DNA of 64,000 bases from JASHPR01 sp963833885 (lineage in GTDB: Bacteria > Actinomycetota > Actinomycetes > Streptosporangiales > Streptosporangiaceae): NCBI GenBank assembly GCA_963833885.1, contig CAWHZU010000002.1:186001-250000 (forward strand). The letters are read 5' to 3'. Shown in pieces: positions 48,679 to 57,234 of this stretch. Position 1 is the stretch's first letter. Each line of letters begins with the position of its first letter. The translations under genes were made by a program, and so were the position numbers. Under the pieces are notes generated by a model that did no database searches, was not told the DNA's origin, and was given only the letters and a program-made list of their open reading frames with translations.

Positions 48679-50463
48679 TTATCTGCTTATGGCCGGCGCG
48701 GCCATTTCGGCCGGGGTGGCCTCGCTGCTGCCATCCCGCAAGCCGAGGCAGGCGGGCGGCAGCGGAAACCAGCGCAGGGCCTCGATGCCGGGGGTGAGCC
48801 CGGTCGGCCCGTCCGGCACCTCGGCGGCCCGGCTCGCGAACAGCGCGCGGGCATCCCGCAGGTAGCCAGGGAAGACGTCTTCCTCCGCCCGCGCCCGGCA
48901 CATCGGGTAGGCGAGCTCGCCGTCCGGTCCGTAACAAAGCTCGGACAGCCGGAGCGGCGGCTTCGTGATGCCGGTGGGGCTGATACCAGTCGCGTGGCGC
49001 CAGAGTCCGGTGCGCGGGTTGAACCGGTAGTCGGGCAGCAGCCGGTGGCCATCCGCAGCCACCATGTCGACCGCGTCCATGATGAAGTCGGAAGCCGCAG
49101 CAGAGATGAAGTAGTTGAAGTTGACCCGGACCCAGCCGGGCTTCACTCCGTCGCAGCCGTTACTGATCTCCTTACGCAGCGCACGCGAGTGGGCCCGGTC
49201 AATGCCGAGCAGCCGGTGCCCGTACGGTCCCGCGCAGGAACAGCCGCCGCGCGCCTGGATGCCGAACAGGTCGTTCAGCAGCGCTACCACGAAATTGTGG
49301 TGCAGGTAGCGCCCATCGCCATGGCGGATAAGCAGTGACACGATCGCCAGCCGCCGGGCTTGCTGGCTGCCGAGGATCTGGATCTGCGGGTTGCCGCCCC
49401 AGCGGCGCAGGGCGCGGCGCCACATGCACTCCTCCCTGGCCTGGATCAGGTCCGTCCCGATGGCCTGCTTGAGGCCGAGCACGAGCCCGGCCCGGATCGA
49501 TTCGACGATGGCCGGGGTCCCGCCCTCCTCGCGCGCGACCGGGTCATCCAGGTAGCTGTGCTCTACCGCGTCGACGAACTCCACCGTGCCGCCTCCCGGT
49601 GTAGTGGGCACGGCGTTGCGCACCAGGTCGCGGCGGACGACGAGGACGCCGGGCGTCTGCGGGCCGCCGGGGAACTTGTGCGGCGACAGGAACATGGCGT
49701 CCTTGTGGTCGTCCTCGCCCGGCGCCGACGCGGCAACCCGGATCGGCAGGTAGGGACCGGCCGCAGCGTAGTCCCAGAACGACAGCGCGCCGTGCTCGTG
49801 CAGCAGGCTGGCGACAGCGCGGGTGTCGGTGAGGATGCCGGTGACGTTGGAGGCGGCGGAGAAGCTGCCGATGCGCAGCGGCCTGCTGGCAAAGTGGATG
49901 AGCTGCCGGCGCAACTCGGCCATGTCGATATGGCCGTCGCGGTCTTCGCCGATGGCCACGACGTCGGCGATCGACTCGCGCCAGGGCAGTTCGTTGGAAT
50001 GATGCTCGTACGGGCCGACGAACACCACGGGCCGCCTGCACTCGGGGATCAGCTCAGAGAGCCCGTACCGGGCATCCAGGCCTGCCGGGATGCGCAGTTC
50101 CAGGATGCCGATCAGCTTGCTGATCGCGGCGGTCGACCCGGAGCCGCAGAAGATCACCAGGTCGTCCGCTGTGCCGCCGACCGCGTCGCGGATCATCAGC
50201 CGTGCGTCCTCGCGCAGCCTGGTCGTCCGCAGCCCGGTCCCCGAGCTCTCTGTGTGGGTGTTCGCGTACCACGGCAGCACGGCCTCGCGGATAAAGTCCT
50301 CGATGAAGTCGAGCGACCTCCCGGATGCCGTGTAGTCGGCGTAGGTTAACCGCCGCGGCCCGAACGGGCCCTCCATGAGCTCGCCTTCGCCCAGGATTCC
50401 CCGCCTGACCCGGTCAAGCAGCGGTGACGTCGGCAGGTCGGTGTCGGCCACCGATGCGCTCAT
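48679..50463 (-). CDS. Aminotransferase class V-fold PLP enzyme (cysteine-desulfurase-like)
   Basis: 594 aa from ATG 50463. A fold-type I PLP domain contains YADYTASGRSLDFIEDFI, YANTHTESSGTG and FCGSGSTAAISKLIGIL. The PLP lysine is in SPHKFPGGPQTPGVLV. GIQARGGCSCAGPYGH is like the catalytic-Cys loop of SufS/NifS desulfurases. About 150 extra residues lie at the C-terminus beyond the usual 400-450, with several Trp/Tyr and a Cys. It may use cysteine or another amino-acid substrate; the true reaction is unknown. It is divergent from the PadR gene. Confidence 0.85.
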   Translation of the reverse strand: MSASVADTDLPTSPLLDRVRRGILGEGELMEGPFGPRRLTYADYTASGRSLDFIEDFIREAVLPWYANTHTESSGTGLRTTRLREDARLMIRDAVGGTADDLVIFCGSGSTAAISKLIGILELRIPAGLDARYGLSELIPECRRPVVFVGPYEHHSNELPWRESIADVVAIGEDRDGHIDMAELRRQLIHFASRPLRIGSFSAASNVTGILTDTRAVASLLHEHGALSFWDYAAAGPYLPIRVAASAPGEDDHKDAMFLSPHKFPGGPQTPGVLVVRRDLVRNAVPTTPGGGTVEFVDAVEHSYLDDPVAREEGGTPAIVESIRAGLVLGLKQAIGTDLIQAREECMWRRALRRWGGNPQIQILGSQQARRLAIVSLLIRHGDGRYLHHNFVVALLNDLFGIQARGGCSCAGPYGHRLLGIDRAHSRALRKEISNGCDGVKPGWVRVNFNYFISAAASDFIMDAVDMVAADGHRLLPDYRFNPRTGLWRHATGISPTGITKPPLRLSELCYGPDGELAYPMCRARAEEDVFPGYLRDARALFASRAAEVPDGPTGLTPGIEALRWFPLPPACLGLRDGSSEATPAEMAAPAISR

Positions 50464-50646
50464 ATGCCAGTACCCCGTCCCGGCGAGCAGGCGCGGCGAA
50501 GCCCGCCGCGAAAACCCCCCCGCCAAACCCCGAGCATACTCGGAGTAATCAAGTACTTACACTCTGCTACTAAGCGTCATTCAGGGCTTGCGGTGGTATC
50601 GCATTGCCGGTACTATACTCAGTATGATTCCGAGTTGCATACCATC
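50464..50646. promoter_or_regulatory. Divergent intergenic region with PadR-type palindromes
   Basis: 183 bp. Palindromes: TACTCGGAGTA (50537-50547, mismatch only at centre), AAGTACTT (50551-50558) and ATACTCAGTAT (50615-50625, perfect around a central C). The last overlaps TATACT and TATGAT, candidate -10 boxes for the PadR operon. These are good autoregulatory sites. Confidence 0.6.
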
Positions 50647-51225
50647 ATGAGCGTGCGGCACGCCCTGCTCGCACTGCTGAGCGAGGGCCCCAAGTATGGC
50701 CTCCAGCTCCGTCAGGAGTTCGAAGAGCGGACCGGCGAGGTCTGGCCGCTCAATGTCGGCCAGGTGTACACCACGCTGCAACGGCTCGAGCGGGACGGGC
50801 TCGTCGAGTCCGACGACGCCGAGGACGGGCCGCAGAAGGGCTTCCAGATCACCGCGGACGGCCAGGGCGAGCTCGATTCCTGGCTGCGCACCCCGCCGGA
50901 CCTGAGCCTGCCGCCGCGCGACGAGCTGGTCATCAAGATCCTTGTCGCCTGGCGGGTGCCCGGCGTCGACGTGCACGAGGTGATCCAGGTGCACCGCAGG
51001 TACCTCGTCGAGCTCATGCAGCAGTGGACCCGGCTCAAGGAAGACGAGGCCCAATTCGACCTCAGCTTCGCGCTCGCGGTGGACGCGGAGCTGTTCCGCC
51101 TGGACTCGGTCGTCCGCTGGCTGGACACCGCCGACGGCCGGTTCCGGCGGGCCCGCAGCGAGCCACCAACCCCGGCTGCCCCGGCCATGCCGCGGCTGCG
51201 CCGCAGAGTAGGAGTACGGCCATGA
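50647..51225 (+). CDS. PadR-family transcriptional repressor
   Basis: 192 aa. PadR winged helix (1-85): MSVRHALLALLSEGPKYGLQLRQEFEER in pieces, then NVGQVYTTLQRLERDGLVE. A C-terminal dimerisation helix bundle of the Vir_act_alpha_C type follows (about 95-165). The basic Pro-rich tail is variable. Its stop overlaps the ABC ATPase gene (ATGA). PadR repressors in this arrangement autoregulate and control the ABC exporter. Confidence 0.92.
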   Translation: MSVRHALLALLSEGPKYGLQLRQEFEERTGEVWPLNVGQVYTTLQRLERDGLVESDDAEDGPQKGFQITADGQGELDSWLRTPPDLSLPPRDELVIKILVAWRVPGVDVHEVIQVHRRYLVELMQQWTRLKEDEAQFDLSFALAVDAELFRLDSVVRWLDTADGRFRRARSEPPTPAAPAMPRLRRRVGVRP

Positions 51226-51944
51226 GTTTCCTCGAGCTACGCCACGTGGCCAAGATCTATGGCGAGGGCCCGACCCAGGTGCAGGCCCTGCAAGACGTCA
51301 GCATGTCTGTCGAGGCCGGCGAGCTTGTGGCGGTGATGGGCCCGAGCGGATCGGGCAAGAGCTCGCTGCTGACGATCGCAGGCAGTCTGGAGGAGCCGAC
51401 CAGCGGGTACGTGCTCGTCGGCGGGGCAACGCTGTCGAAGCTGTCCAGGGCCGAGAAGGCCAGGCTGCGGCGCCGCACGATCGGCTATGTGTTCCAGGAC
51501 TTCAACCTCCTGCCCGGGCTGACCGCAGTGGAGAACGTCTCGCTGCCCCTGGAGCTCGACGGGCTCACCGCGAGAAAGGCCCGCGCCGTTGGCATCGAGG
51601 CTCTCGACGAGCTCGAGCTGACCGAGCAGGCGGAGCGCTTTCCCGACGAGCTCTCCGGCGGCGAGCGGCAGCGGGTCGCGATTGCACGCGCGATAGTTGG
51701 CAACCGCAAGCTCGTCCTCGCCGACGAGCCGTCCGGCGCGCTCGACTCGGCGACCGGCGAGACGGTGATGCGGATGCTGGTTGCCGCCTGCCACCGCGGC
51801 GCTGCCACGGTGGTCGTCACCCACGACGCGCAGCTCGCTTCGTGGGCGGACCGGGTGGTGTTCATCAGGGACGGCCGCATCGTCGACCAGACCATGCCGC
51901 CGGCGAGCCCCGAGTCGCTGCTCCAGTCGGGACCGAGCCAATGA
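51222..51944 (+). CDS. ABC transporter ATP-binding protein (LolD/MacB-like)
   Basis: 240 aa. Walker A is GPSGSGKSSLL, the Q-loop is YVFQDFNLLPGLTAVENV, the signature is LSGGERQRVAIARAI, Walker B is LVLADEPSGALD, and the H-loop is VVVTHDAQLA. This is the LolCDE/MacB class that powers mechanotransmission rather than substrate translocation through the membrane. It is ATGA-coupled to both the PadR gene and the permease gene. Confidence 0.94.
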   Translation: MSFLELRHVAKIYGEGPTQVQALQDVSMSVEAGELVAVMGPSGSGKSSLLTIAGSLEEPTSGYVLVGGATLSKLSRAEKARLRRRTIGYVFQDFNLLPGLTAVENVSLPLELDGLTARKARAVGIEALDELELTEQAERFPDELSGGERQRVAIARAIVGNRKLVLADEPSGALDSATGETVMRMLVAACHRGAATVVVTHDAQLASWADRVVFIRDGRIVDQTMPPASPESLLQSGPSQ

Positions 51945-54406
51945 CGGCCGTACTGGACCGGCCGACCCAAACCGGTGGCGCCGTGCCAGCGCGGCGCGCG
52001 GTGCTGCGCTGGGCGCTGCGCCTGTTCCGGCGCGAATGGCGCCAGCAGATCCTGGTGCTGACGCTGATCACGGTCGCGGTCGCCGCGACGATCTTCGGTG
52101 CCGCGCTGGGCACGAACCTCCCGCTGCCGGCCAACGCCGGGTTCGGATCTGCCAACGCGCTGGTCAACCTGCCGGGCAACGACCCGCATCTGGCCAGCGA
52201 GATCGCGGCGCTCAGGGGGCACTTCGGCACCGTCGACGTGATCGAGAACCAGGTCTTCGCGACCGGCCTGGTCACCGGCGCGCAGCTGCGGGCGCAGAAC
52301 CCGGACGGAGCCTACGGCAGGCCCACGCTGGCCCTGGTGCGAGGCCACTACCCGCACAGGCCCGGTGAGGTCGACCTGACCAGCGGGCTGGCGTCATCGT
52401 TCCGGGCGGGAATCGGGAGTACCTGGCACGTCGACGGCCGGGCGCTTCGGGTGACCGGGATCGTGGAGAATCCGCAGAACCTGCTGGACACGTTCGCGCT
52501 GGTCGCACCCGGGCAGGTCACCAGGCCGACCCAGGTGACCGTGCTATTCGACGCCACGCCGCTGAGCTTCGCCACGTTCAACTTCGCGCCGGGCACGACG
52601 CCGCTGCGGCCGCAGCCGCCGAGCGGGCTGACCCCTGCGGTGATCGCGCTCGCGTTCGCCGTCGTGGGACTGTTCTTCATCGGGCTGGTCGCGGTGGCGG
52701 GCTTCACGGTGCTGGCCCAGCGCCGGCTCCGCTCGCTCGGCATCCTGTCCTCGCTCGGCGCGACCGACAAGGACGTCCGCCTGGTCATGGTCGCGAACGG
52801 CGCCGTCGTCGGCGTTGTCGGCGCCGTGCTCGGCGGCGCGATCGGCATAGGCGCCTGGATCCCCTACGCCCCGTACTTCGGGACCAGCGCAGACCACTAC
52901 GTCCCCTGGACCAGCCTGCCGTGGTGGCTGATCGGCGTGGCCATGGCCCTGGCGGTGGTGACCGCGGTCCTCGCCTCCCGGCAGCCAGCCCGCGCCGTGG
53001 CCGACGTGCCGGTGGTGGCCGCTTTGTCCGGCCGGCCGGTGGAGCCGAAGCAGAGCCGTCGGTCGCCGCGCCCTGGCCTCGCCGTGCTCGCCCTCGGCAT
53101 CGTGCTGCTTGTGTTCTCGGGCGGGACAAACGGAAGCGGTGGCTCGAGCACGTTCGACACGCTGGCCGGCGTGCTGGCGACGATCGCCGGTCTTGTGCTG
53201 CTCGCCCCGGTGATCATCGGGCAGGTGGCACGCGTCGCCCGGCACGTGCCGGTCGCTGGCCGCATCGCAATGCGTGACCTGGCCCGGTACCGGGCGCGTT
53301 CCGGGGCGGCGCTCGCCGCGGCAACCCTTGCCGTGTTCATCGCGATGCTGATCACGCTGCTGTCGACCAACCGGTTCACCGAGCCCCTGGACTACGTGGG
53401 CCCGAACCTCCCGCCCAACCAGCTTGCCGTCTACACCCCGGGCAACGACCCGGGGAGCACCAGCGGCGACACGCTGCCCAGCTCGCGGCAGCGCCAGGCC
53501 GGGCAGGCCACGGCGGCCAGGATCGCCGCGGCGCTCGGGACCCGCAACGTGCTCCCGCTCACCGCGGCCGTGGCGCCGACCGACACCGGTCTGGAGCAGG
53601 TCGGGCTGGGCGGCGGGCAGGGCACGATAGACATCTACGTCGCCACGCCAGCGCTGCTGCGGCACTACGGGATCAAGGCGGATGCGATAAGCCCCGGCAC
53701 GGTGCTGCTCACGTCCCGGCCCGGCCTGCAGGGCTCGCCCAACCTGGTATTGCAGTACGGCAACTTCACGTCGCAGAACCCGGTGGTCAAGTTCGTGGCG
53801 ACCCCGTCGATCCAGACGCTCGCCAGCCTGCCCACCGACGTGTCCGATCCCAACCTGCTCATCATGGCCTCGGTCGCGGCCAAGCTCAGGCTGCGGCAGG
53901 CGACCGTGGCCTGGCTGATCCAGGCACCCCGGTCGCTCACTCCGGTTCAGATCAGCAGCGCCCGGCGGGTCGCCGCGGCGGCAGGCCTGACGATCGAGAC
54001 CAAGAACGGGACGCCATCGCTCAATGAGGTCCGCAACGACGCGACCGGAGTCGGCATCCTGGTCGCGCTCGGCGTGCTCGCGATGACGATCGGGCTGATC
54101 CGCAGCGAGACCTCCGGCGACATCCGGACGCTGACTGCCACGGGGGCCAGCGCCCGAACCCGCCGGGGCATCACCGCGGCCACGGCGGGCGCGCTCGGCC
54201 TGCTGGCCGCGCTGGTCGGCACCGTCGCCGCCTACCTGGCCGTCGTCGCATCATCCTGGAGTGAGCTGCTGGCCGGCCACATGTCCCTGCTGCCGTGGCT
54301 TGACCTGGCCGCGGTCCTCGTCGGCCTGCCGGTGGTGGCGGCCGCCGGGGGCTGGCTGCTCGCCGGGCGCGAGCCGCGGGCGATCGCCCACCAGCCGCTG
54401 GAATGA
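51941..54406 (+). CDS. FtsX/MacB-type ABC permease
   Basis: 821 aa. The N-terminal helix (about 32-55, QQILVLTLITVAVAATIFGAAL) precedes an extracytoplasmic domain (about 60-225). A first FtsX block of helices follows (about 230-400; FTVLAQRRLRSLGILSSLGAT is the typical cytoplasmic elbow). A second extracytoplasmic domain spans about 480-690, and a second FtsX block lies near the C-terminus (TGVGILVALGVLAMTIGLIRSE). With the ATPase it forms a MacB-like exporter of peptides, lipids or drugs. The substrate is unknown. Confidence 0.9.
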   Translation: MTAVLDRPTQTGGAVPARRAVLRWALRLFRREWRQQILVLTLITVAVAATIFGAALGTNLPLPANAGFGSANALVNLPGNDPHLASEIAALRGHFGTVDVIENQVFATGLVTGAQLRAQNPDGAYGRPTLALVRGHYPHRPGEVDLTSGLASSFRAGIGSTWHVDGRALRVTGIVENPQNLLDTFALVAPGQVTRPTQVTVLFDATPLSFATFNFAPGTTPLRPQPPSGLTPAVIALAFAVVGLFFIGLVAVAGFTVLAQRRLRSLGILSSLGATDKDVRLVMVANGAVVGVVGAVLGGAIGIGAWIPYAPYFGTSADHYVPWTSLPWWLIGVAMALAVVTAVLASRQPARAVADVPVVAALSGRPVEPKQSRRSPRPGLAVLALGIVLLVFSGGTNGSGGSSTFDTLAGVLATIAGLVLLAPVIIGQVARVARHVPVAGRIAMRDLARYRARSGAALAAATLAVFIAMLITLLSTNRFTEPLDYVGPNLPPNQLAVYTPGNDPGSTSGDTLPSSRQRQAGQATAARIAAALGTRNVLPLTAAVAPTDTGLEQVGLGGGQGTIDIYVATPALLRHYGIKADAISPGTVLLTSRPGLQGSPNLVLQYGNFTSQNPVVKFVATPSIQTLASLPTDVSDPNLLIMASVAAKLRLRQATVAWLIQAPRSLTPVQISSARRVAAAAGLTIETKNGTPSLNEVRNDATGVGILVALGVLAMTIGLIRSETSGDIRTLTATGASARTRRGITAATAGALGLLAALVGTVAAYLAVVASSWSELLAGHMSLLPWLDLAAVLVGLPVVAAAGGWLLAGREPRAIAHQPLE

Positions 54407-54761
54407 CGGGCAGGATGATCCGTCAACCCGGTCAGCACGCCGACGCGCCTTCCCAGCGAGGTCGGCGGCTGTCACCGGGGAGTGTCGGGAAGATGGCACC
54501 GGCCCGCCACCAGCCATTCCTGCAATGCCCGCGCGTCGCCCCCCGACGCGCGCCAGCAATTTACGTCGCCCGGTGTCGATCTTCCCCGTCGCGTTCATGA
54601 TCCTTACGGATAATGTGCGGCAGCAGTCTGCGAGGGATGATGCCGAATTTTAGCAATATTTGATATGCCGCTTTACTACGCTAGTGTTCGGGGCTTCCTA
54701 GCAAGTGAATTATGTGACTGCAGGGATGTTTGGTATTAGCGTCACCTTACGGGGAGAGACG
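54407..54761 (+). promoter_or_regulatory. 355-bp region: ABC operon terminator and VWA gene promoter
   Basis: No gene seen. CGCGCGTCG (54530-54538) and CGACGCGCG (54544-54552) form a 9-bp hairpin, a likely ABC operon terminator. The DNA turns AT-rich after 54590. TTGATA (54660-54665) with TAGTGT (54682-54687, 16-bp spacer) is a plausible promoter for the VWA gene, whose SD is GGGGAG. Confidence 0.5.
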
Positions 54762-56048
54762 ATGAGTGAGCGAGGCTTCACCATTGCCGTGTTCCAGAAC
54801 GAATACCTCCCAGAGGGAGGCCAGCAGGTTGACGCCATCGTGACCGTGACGGCGCCGGAGACGGGGGTCGCCGCCATCCAGGCCAGCTCGGACGCGGCTG
54901 AAGTGATCATCATCGACTGTTCGGGCTCGATGAGCGACCCGGCCATCAAAATCGAGCACGCCAGGAAAGCCACCTGCGCGGCGATCGATGTTATCCGGGA
55001 CGGGGTCGGATTCGCGGTCATCAAAGGCACCCATGAGGCTACTGCGGTCTATCCCGCTAACGGCGCCCTGGCCACTGCCAGCGCGCAGACCAGGGATTTA
55101 GCCAAGCGCGCGGTCGCCGAGTTGCAGCCGAGCGGCGGAACCGCGATCGGCCGGTGGCTGACCCTGGCGCGCCAGATCTTCGCCCGGTCGTCCGCACCGA
55201 TCCGGCACGCGATCCTGCTGACCGACGGCAAAGACGAACTCGAGTCCGTGAGCGACCTGGAGGCGGCCATCGCCGCGTGCGAAGGCGTTTTCAGTTGCGA
55301 CTGCCGTGGCGTCGGCACCGACTGGGAGGTCGCCGAGGTGCGTCGGATTTCAACGGCTCTGCTCGGCACCGTCGACATAGTGCCGCAACCGGAGGGCCTG
55401 AGCGCCGCCTTCGAGTCGATGATGGGAAAGGCCATGGGCAAGCAAGTGGCCGACGTCATGCTCCGGATCGGGACACCTCAGCAGGCAGTGCTGGAGTTCG
55501 TCAAGCAGGTCTCGCCCACCGTCGATGACTTGACCGAACGCCGCAGTCAGTCCGAACCGCTGGCCGGCGACTACCCAACCGGGGCATGGGGCGACGCGGA
55601 GAGCCGGGACTACCACATCCGCGTGCGGCTCAGCCCCGACACCGTTGGGCAGGAGAGGCTGGCTGCGCGGGTGAGTGTTGTGGTCGGCTCGCGCACCGTG
55701 GGGCAGGGCCTCGTCCGGGCGATCTGGACCGGTGATCTGCAGCAATCGAGCAAGAGCAACGCGCACGTTAGGCACTATCTGCAGCAGGCCGAACTCGCCG
55801 AGAACGCACAGCACGGTGTTGCGGCCCTCCAGAGCGGTGACGAGGACACAGCCACCGACCAGCTAGGCCGCGCCGTCGCGCTCGCCCACCAATCAGGGAA
55901 CGAAGCGATGCTCGGGCTGCTGGCCAGCGTGGTTGACGTGATTGATGCCCCCACCGGCACCGTGCAGGTCAAGAAGAGGGTGACCCCGGAAGCCGCGATG
56001 GCGCTGGACGCAAGGTCGGTCATCACGAAGTCGGTGAAGATCGCGTAG
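54762..56048 (+). CDS. VWA-domain protein of the T7SS-type island
   Basis: 428 aa, cytoplasmic. A beta-rich lead (1-45) precedes a von Willebrand A domain (about 46-225). The MIDAS residues D-x-S-x-S fall at 52-56 (IIDCSGSMSD), with later GGTAIG and LLTDGKDELES. A second beta domain (about 270-350) and a helical C-terminus (about 355-428) follow. The ATG at 54762 has GGGGAG upstream. It precedes a Ubl-FHA protein, a pairing seen in signalling or T7SS-linked clusters. It probably binds a partner through metal; the ligand is unknown. Confidence 0.88.
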   Translation: MSERGFTIAVFQNEYLPEGGQQVDAIVTVTAPETGVAAIQASSDAAEVIIIDCSGSMSDPAIKIEHARKATCAAIDVIRDGVGFAVIKGTHEATAVYPANGALATASAQTRDLAKRAVAELQPSGGTAIGRWLTLARQIFARSSAPIRHAILLTDGKDELESVSDLEAAIAACEGVFSCDCRGVGTDWEVAEVRRISTALLGTVDIVPQPEGLSAAFESMMGKAMGKQVADVMLRIGTPQQAVLEFVKQVSPTVDDLTERRSQSEPLAGDYPTGAWGDAESRDYHIRVRLSPDTVGQERLAARVSVVVGSRTVGQGLVRAIWTGDLQQSSKSNAHVRHYLQQAELAENAQHGVAALQSGDEDTATDQLGRAVALAHQSGNEAMLGLLASVVDVIDAPTGTVQVKKRVTPEAAMALDARSVITKSVKIA

Positions 56049-56073
56049 CGAGGCGGAGACGAGATGACGACGG

Positions 56074-56742
56074 ATGACCGAGGCTGATCACCTTCTGCAC
56101 CTGACAGTCGTCAGCGCGCTTGGCCAGACGATGCTGGACCTGCCGGCAAACGAGCCGGTAGCCAGGCTGCTGCCCGAACTGCTGGCCACCACGGGGCTAT
56201 GCCCCAGCCCGGCCGCGGCACGCGCTGACGAATGGCAGCTCGCCGCCACCGACGGCCCGGTCCTGGCTGCCGACAGCACCCTCGCTGAGCAGGGCATCAA
56301 GCCCGGGGCGTCGCTGCACCTTCGCGGCGTGAGCGTGGCCCGCCGGGCCTGGACCGCGGTGGTCCGGGCCGACCGCCGGCACTTCGAGAGCGCGATCCAG
56401 GCCAACGGGGCGCGGGCTGACCCGGGTCAGTTCCCGCCCCGCTGGCCCGAGCACCATATCCCGCTCACCGGGACCCAGATGCAGATCGGCCGTGGCAGCA
56501 CCTCCAAGGGCACCGAGCCTGACATCGACCTCAGCGGCCCGCCCCCGGACACGGGGGTCTCCCATCAGCACGCAGTCCTGGTCGCCGAACCGGACGGCAC
56601 CTGGACGCTGATCGATCAGGGCTCATCCAACGGCACGCTTCTGAACGGCATCGAGGTGACTCCAGGCCAACGCGCACCCCTGCATGACGGCGACCAGATC
56701 AGCCTCGGCAGGTGGACCGTACTCACGATCCGGCTCGAATGA
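56074..56742 (+). CDS. Ubiquitin-like (YukD/EccD-N-type) + FHA fusion protein
   Basis: 222 aa. Residues about 1-90 look like the YukD/EccD ubiquitin-like domain (LLHLTVVSALGQTMLDLPANEPVARLLPEL in pieces; later LAEQGIKPGASLHLRGV). Residues about 125-222 are an FHA domain with GRGSTSKG, GVSHQHAVLV and DQGSSNGTLLNG, the phosphothreonine-binding residues being present. No EccD transmembrane part follows. It lies 25 bp after the VWA gene on the same strand and is likely co-transcribed. It could read out Ser/Thr kinase signals for secretion; this is inference. Confidence 0.82.
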   Translation: MTEADHLLHLTVVSALGQTMLDLPANEPVARLLPELLATTGLCPSPAAARADEWQLAATDGPVLAADSTLAEQGIKPGASLHLRGVSVARRAWTAVVRADRRHFESAIQANGARADPGQFPPRWPEHHIPLTGTQMQIGRGSTSKGTEPDIDLSGPPPDTGVSHQHAVLVAEPDGTWTLIDQGSSNGTLLNGIEVTPGQRAPLHDGDQISLGRWTVLTIRLE

Positions 56743-56766
56743 CGCCAGGCGCGGCGGCCTGCCCAG

Positions 56767-57204
56767 CTACCTCTGGCCCGCTGGTGGTGGGATCGGTCCG
56801 CACACGGATGTCGGCCAAGCGCTGGGGTCTATGTCGGAGTCCCCCAGCCACGAGCTCATGGAGACGCCTTTAACCAGCAGACCCTGCCCCACGGACGCGA
56901 ACCACATGAGCACCGCGCTCTGATCGGCCGATGTTGACGTTGCCACCTCGCCGTGGTGCACGGGCAAGCGCGGTGTGGCGTTCACGGCCTTCTGGGGGAT
57001 CAGGTGATGCTGGTAGAAACAGACAACCAGCGCGACGACGAGTTGATTGTCGCGAGCCAGGACATTGCTGCCCTGGCTGCTGGGGCTGGTGCTGGTGCTG
57101 GCAGGCTTCGGCTTGGCTGGGCTGCTGTTGCATCCCGTGATAGCCAGGGTCGCTACTGCTGCCAAAGCTGTTCCAGCCCGGGCCGGGCTCACGCGCGGGT
57201 GCAA
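56767..57204 (-). CDS. Hypothetical lipoprotein of the T7SS-type island
   Basis: 145 aa. The signal peptide (AGTALAAVATLAITGC) ends in a lipobox ITGC. A Lys/Pro/Ser/Thr linker and a short domain with two cysteines follow (VVCFYQHHLIPQ, TSVCGPIPPP). The start is TTG with a strong AAGGAGG SD about 8 nt upstream. It lies 30 bp downstream of the large T7SS-type gene on the same strand, so it probably belongs to that operon. No family recognised. Confidence 0.6.
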   Translation of the reverse strand: MHPRVSPARAGTALAAVATLAITGCNSSPAKPKPASTSTSPSSQGSNVLARDNQLVVALVVCFYQHHLIPQKAVNATPRLPVHHGEVATSTSADQSAVLMWFASVGQGLLVKGVSMSSWLGDSDIDPSAWPTSVCGPIPPPAGQR

Positions 57205-57234
57205 GGTGCCACCTCCTTCGCCCCATGGGCCTGC

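Noticed and set aside
54403..54600. Short ATGA-coupled frame after the ABC permease
   Set aside because: Arg/Pro/Ser-rich sequence without structure, and it runs through the candidate terminator hairpin.
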